Below are positions 32,678-34,030 of a stretch of DNA of 34,030 nucleotides, piece after piece. Position 1 is the stretch's first letter; each line of letters starts with the position of its first letter. The DNA comes from Chloroflexota bacterium (GTDB taxonomy: Bacteria > Chloroflexota > Anaerolineae > Ardenticatenales > Ardenticatenaceae): contig DOUV01000126.1 of NCBI GenBank assembly GCA_003520455.1, forward strand, positions 1 to 34,030. The letters are read 5' to 3'. The position numbers and the translations under genes were made by a program. Under the pieces are notes generated by a model, which searched no databases, was not told the origin of the DNA, and worked only from the letters and a program-made list of their open reading frames with translations.

Positions 32678-32703
32678 CTAACATACCTTCTCCTGGCTGT
32701 CAA
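32675..32703 (-). promoter_or_regulatory. Operon B promoter
   Basis: On the minus strand a consensus TTGACA (32703-32698) and TAGAGT (32680-32675) are separated by 17 bp. It lies between the two perfect operators, one about 15 bp upstream of the -35 and one just after the start site, a layout suited to repression by looping or a roadblock. Confidence 0.65.
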
Positions 32704-32717
32704 GGTGATTGTTGAAC

Positions 32718-32730
32718 GTCAACTGTTGAC
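32718..32730. promoter_or_regulatory. GntR operator, perfect palindrome (upstream of operon B promoter)
   Basis: GTCAACTGTTGAC sits 15 bp upstream of the operon B -35 box. With the copy at 32641-32653 it brackets the promoter. Confidence 0.72.
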
Positions 32731-32782
32731 AGTTATGCGTTGTGGGAATCGCCTTTCCGGCGCGCCACAGTTCTAGAGCGCC

Positions 32783-32840
32783 GGTCAAGTCGTCAGACTT
32801 CCGAAGTCTCTGACCACGCCTCCATGGCGACTCCTTGACC
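32783..32840. repeat. Nested inverted repeat in the second regulator leader
   Basis: Outer arms GGTCAAG (32783-32789) and CTTGACC (32834-32840) enclose an inner imperfect hairpin, with AGACTT (32795-32800) pairing with AAGTCT (32804-32809) around CCG and further GTC/GAC pairing outside it. It could be an additional regulator site or a structured leader; no known riboswitch is recognised. Confidence 0.4.
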
Positions 32841-33033
32841 GATGTTCTAGGCCTATGGTTTTGTGGACATCTGGAGATACTTTTGTTATCCTGGGAGAAG
32901 GAACGTGCAGAAGGCAGCCTTTGCCATCTGCACGCGCTGACCCGTCACGAAAGGTGGAGATTTGGGGGTCCCGTAGGCGTCCGGGATCGCATCGGCACGT
33001 AAGGGCATCGAGGAACGAGAGGAAGAAGAACTT

Positions 33034-33756
33034 ATGGCTAGCTTTGATCCTATGGCACCTCGGACTCTCCGAGAGAACGTGACCGACCTGTTGCGGCGGG
33101 CGATCATTGATGGCAGCCTGGCCCCAGGCACGGAACTAAACCAGGCGCAAATTGCCGAGAAATTAGGAATCAGCCGGGGCCCGGTCCGTGAAGCTCTGGG
33201 ACAGCTTGAGCAGGAGGGACTCATTCGCAACGTACCCTATAAGGGCGTGTATGTGACGCCCTTAAACAAGAAGTATGTTGAGGAGCTCTACTCCATGCGC
33301 GGAGCCCTGGAGACCTTTGCCCTCACCCGGAGCCTCGAACGGGCACAGCCGGCCGATATTGAGTGGCTCAACAACATTGTCGAGGAGATGCGGCGGGCAG
33401 GGCAGGAACGAGACGCCGAGCGGCTCGTGCAATTAGATCTGGCCTTCCACGACTACCTCGTCGGCATGGCGGACCATGAACTGCTGTACAAGATGTGGAA
33501 GCTGTTAGAGATTGGGGTTCGACGATGCCTTCACGCCCGGCACAAGATCTATCAGACCCTGGAGGAGGTTGTCGGCTCTCACCCCGCTCTCGTTGACGCC
33601 ATTGCCGAACACGATATCGGGCGGGCGTCGCAACTCTTGGGCGAGCATATTACCGAGGCGGGTGAGCAAATCTGCCAGCTCTGGTCCATTACAGAGCCGG
33701 CGGACGACGAGACGGAGACCGAAGCTGTAGAAACGGCCGGGAGGGCCGCGGATTAG
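33034..33756 (+). CDS. GntR-family transcriptional regulator, FadR/FCD subfamily
   Basis: This is a 240-residue regulator. The winged helix-turn-helix spans about residues 11-73, with ISRGPVREALGQLEQEGLI. The C-terminal FCD domain has the metal or ligand set Asp135, His139 (DLAFHDYLV), His183 (GSHPALV) and His205 (LLGEHITEA). The start ATG at 33034 follows AGAGGAAGAAG. It is a paralog of the regulator at 634; the recognition helices share ISR-PVREAL and both wings read VPYKG, so the two may recognise the same palindrome. It is divergent from operon B across a region with two perfect palindromes. The C-terminal tail is acidic. The effector is unknown; organic or amino acids are usual for the subfamily. 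Confidence 0.92.
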   Translation: MASFDPMAPRTLRENVTDLLRRAIIDGSLAPGTELNQAQIAEKLGISRGPVREALGQLEQEGLIRNVPYKGVYVTPLNKKYVEELYSMRGALETFALTRSLERAQPADIEWLNNIVEEMRRAGQERDAERLVQLDLAFHDYLVGMADHELLYKMWKLLEIGVRRCLHARHKIYQTLEEVVGSHPALVDAIAEHDIGRASQLLGEHITEAGEQICQLWSITEPADDETETEAVETAGRAAD

Positions 33757-33976
33757 AGGGTGATCGCGCACCTGACATTCGAGCGCTGGCTCTCCAGAGG
33801 CCGGGTGCAGTTGAGCGACCTTCGACTCGCTGCGCCTGTGAGTCCATAGCTTCTACCTCACCGGCCTCGCCCACGGCGCGATGGCCCGATAGGCCGTCGC
33901 CCGCCCGACCGGGTAACACCCTCCGGGGCGGCTCTTCTCATTGATTGGAGTTACGCGGTGGGTGGGGAAAGGCATC

Positions 33977-34030
33977 CCTGGGAGCGCGGGCGTCTCGCCC
34001 GCTCCGGGCCGGCAGGGTGCCGGCCTCCCG
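33977..34030. repeat. GC-rich cruciform intergenic repeat (cut by window edge)
   Basis: The last bases form nested inverted repeats. GCGGGCG (33986-33992) pairs with CGCCCGC (33996-34002) around TCT. GCCGGC (34008-34013) pairs with GCCGGC (34019-34024) around AGGGT. Outer GGGAG (33980-33984) pairs with CTCCC (34025-34029). The cloverleaf-like shape and wording resemble dispersed intergenic repeats I associate with Chloroflexota and other high-GC genomes. The element may continue past the window. The 220 bp between it and the regulator stop contain only a 9-bp stem at 33878-33900 and no gene I can support. Confidence 0.6.

Larger units (their letters stand above)
32499..33033. promoter_or_regulatory. 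Divergent control region between operon B and second GntR regulator
   Basis: This 535-bp stretch has no credible gene. It holds two perfect copies of the palindrome (32641 and 32718), a leftward promoter for operon B, an overlapping candidate rightward promoter, and a nested inverted repeat at 32783-32840. The remainder up to the regulator start shows nothing recognisable apart from a weak TTGTGG-17-TGTTAT promoter-like pair (32861-32889). Confidence 0.6.

Noticed and set aside
32499..32684. Upstream extension of the serine hydrolase to 32684
   Set aside because: The extended start would lie at the -10 of the operon B promoter and the added residues lack family likeness; the ATG at 32498 has a strong ribosome binding site.
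33757..33976. Possible transposase or other gene remnant downstream of the second regulator
   Set aside because: Short translations suggest nothing reliable and stop codons interrupt every frame; I cannot support a call.

Overview
The window most likely comes from an uncultured member of the Chloroflexota (Thermomicrobia-like). GC content is high. Two family-5 solute-binding lipoproteins carry the Val-Glu-Lys-rich linker after the lipobox that is common in that phylum, and the right edge holds a GC-rich cruciform repeat of the kind scattered through such genomes. This placement is an inference. I see no rRNA, tRNA, CRISPR array, prophage or intact insertion sequence.

Layout. At the far left (1-177, minus) is the N-terminus of a lipoprotein cut by the window edge. 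It diverges from a GntR/FCD regulator (634-1359, plus), which is followed by an M42-type metallopeptidase (1426-2511, plus). Operon A (minus) reads from about 22.3 kb down to 2.65 kb: class I aminotransferase, two tandem mandelate racemase/muconate lactonizing (MR/MLE) family epimerases, solute-binding lipoprotein, two Opp/Dpp-type permeases, S9 peptidase, deacylase, NAD-dependent epimerase, second deacylase, second solute-binding lipoprotein, two HyuB-like proteins, DegT-type aminotransferase. Operon B (minus) reads from about 32.7 kb down to 22.3 kb: beta-lactamase-fold serine hydrolase, HyuB, HyuA, HyuB, S9 peptidase, DUF1028 protein, and a truncated Gfo/Idh/MocA oxidoreductase start that runs straight into the operon A promoter. 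A second GntR/FCD regulator (33034-33756, plus) diverges from operon B.

Regulation. The strongest new signal is a 13-bp palindrome, GTCAACWGTTGAC. It occurs perfectly four times (22237, 22298, 32641, 32718), once with one mismatch (464) and once with two (301). All six lie in the three intergenic control regions, next to or inside good sigma-70-type promoters. With two paralogous GntR regulators present, it is the obvious candidate operator, and it would tie both operons and the left-hand divergent genes into one regulon.

Function (inference). The genes fit uptake of peptides or peptide-like amides, hydrolysis (M42, two S9, serine hydrolase), deacylation (two AstE/aspartoacylase-like enzymes), ATP-dependent ring or amide opening (one HyuA with four HyuB), epimerisation (two MR/MLE enzymes) and transamination. 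Nearly every family is present as a pair, and part of the MR/MLE pair looks recently homogenised. The transporter lacks ATP-binding subunits here. The substrate cannot be read from the sequence.
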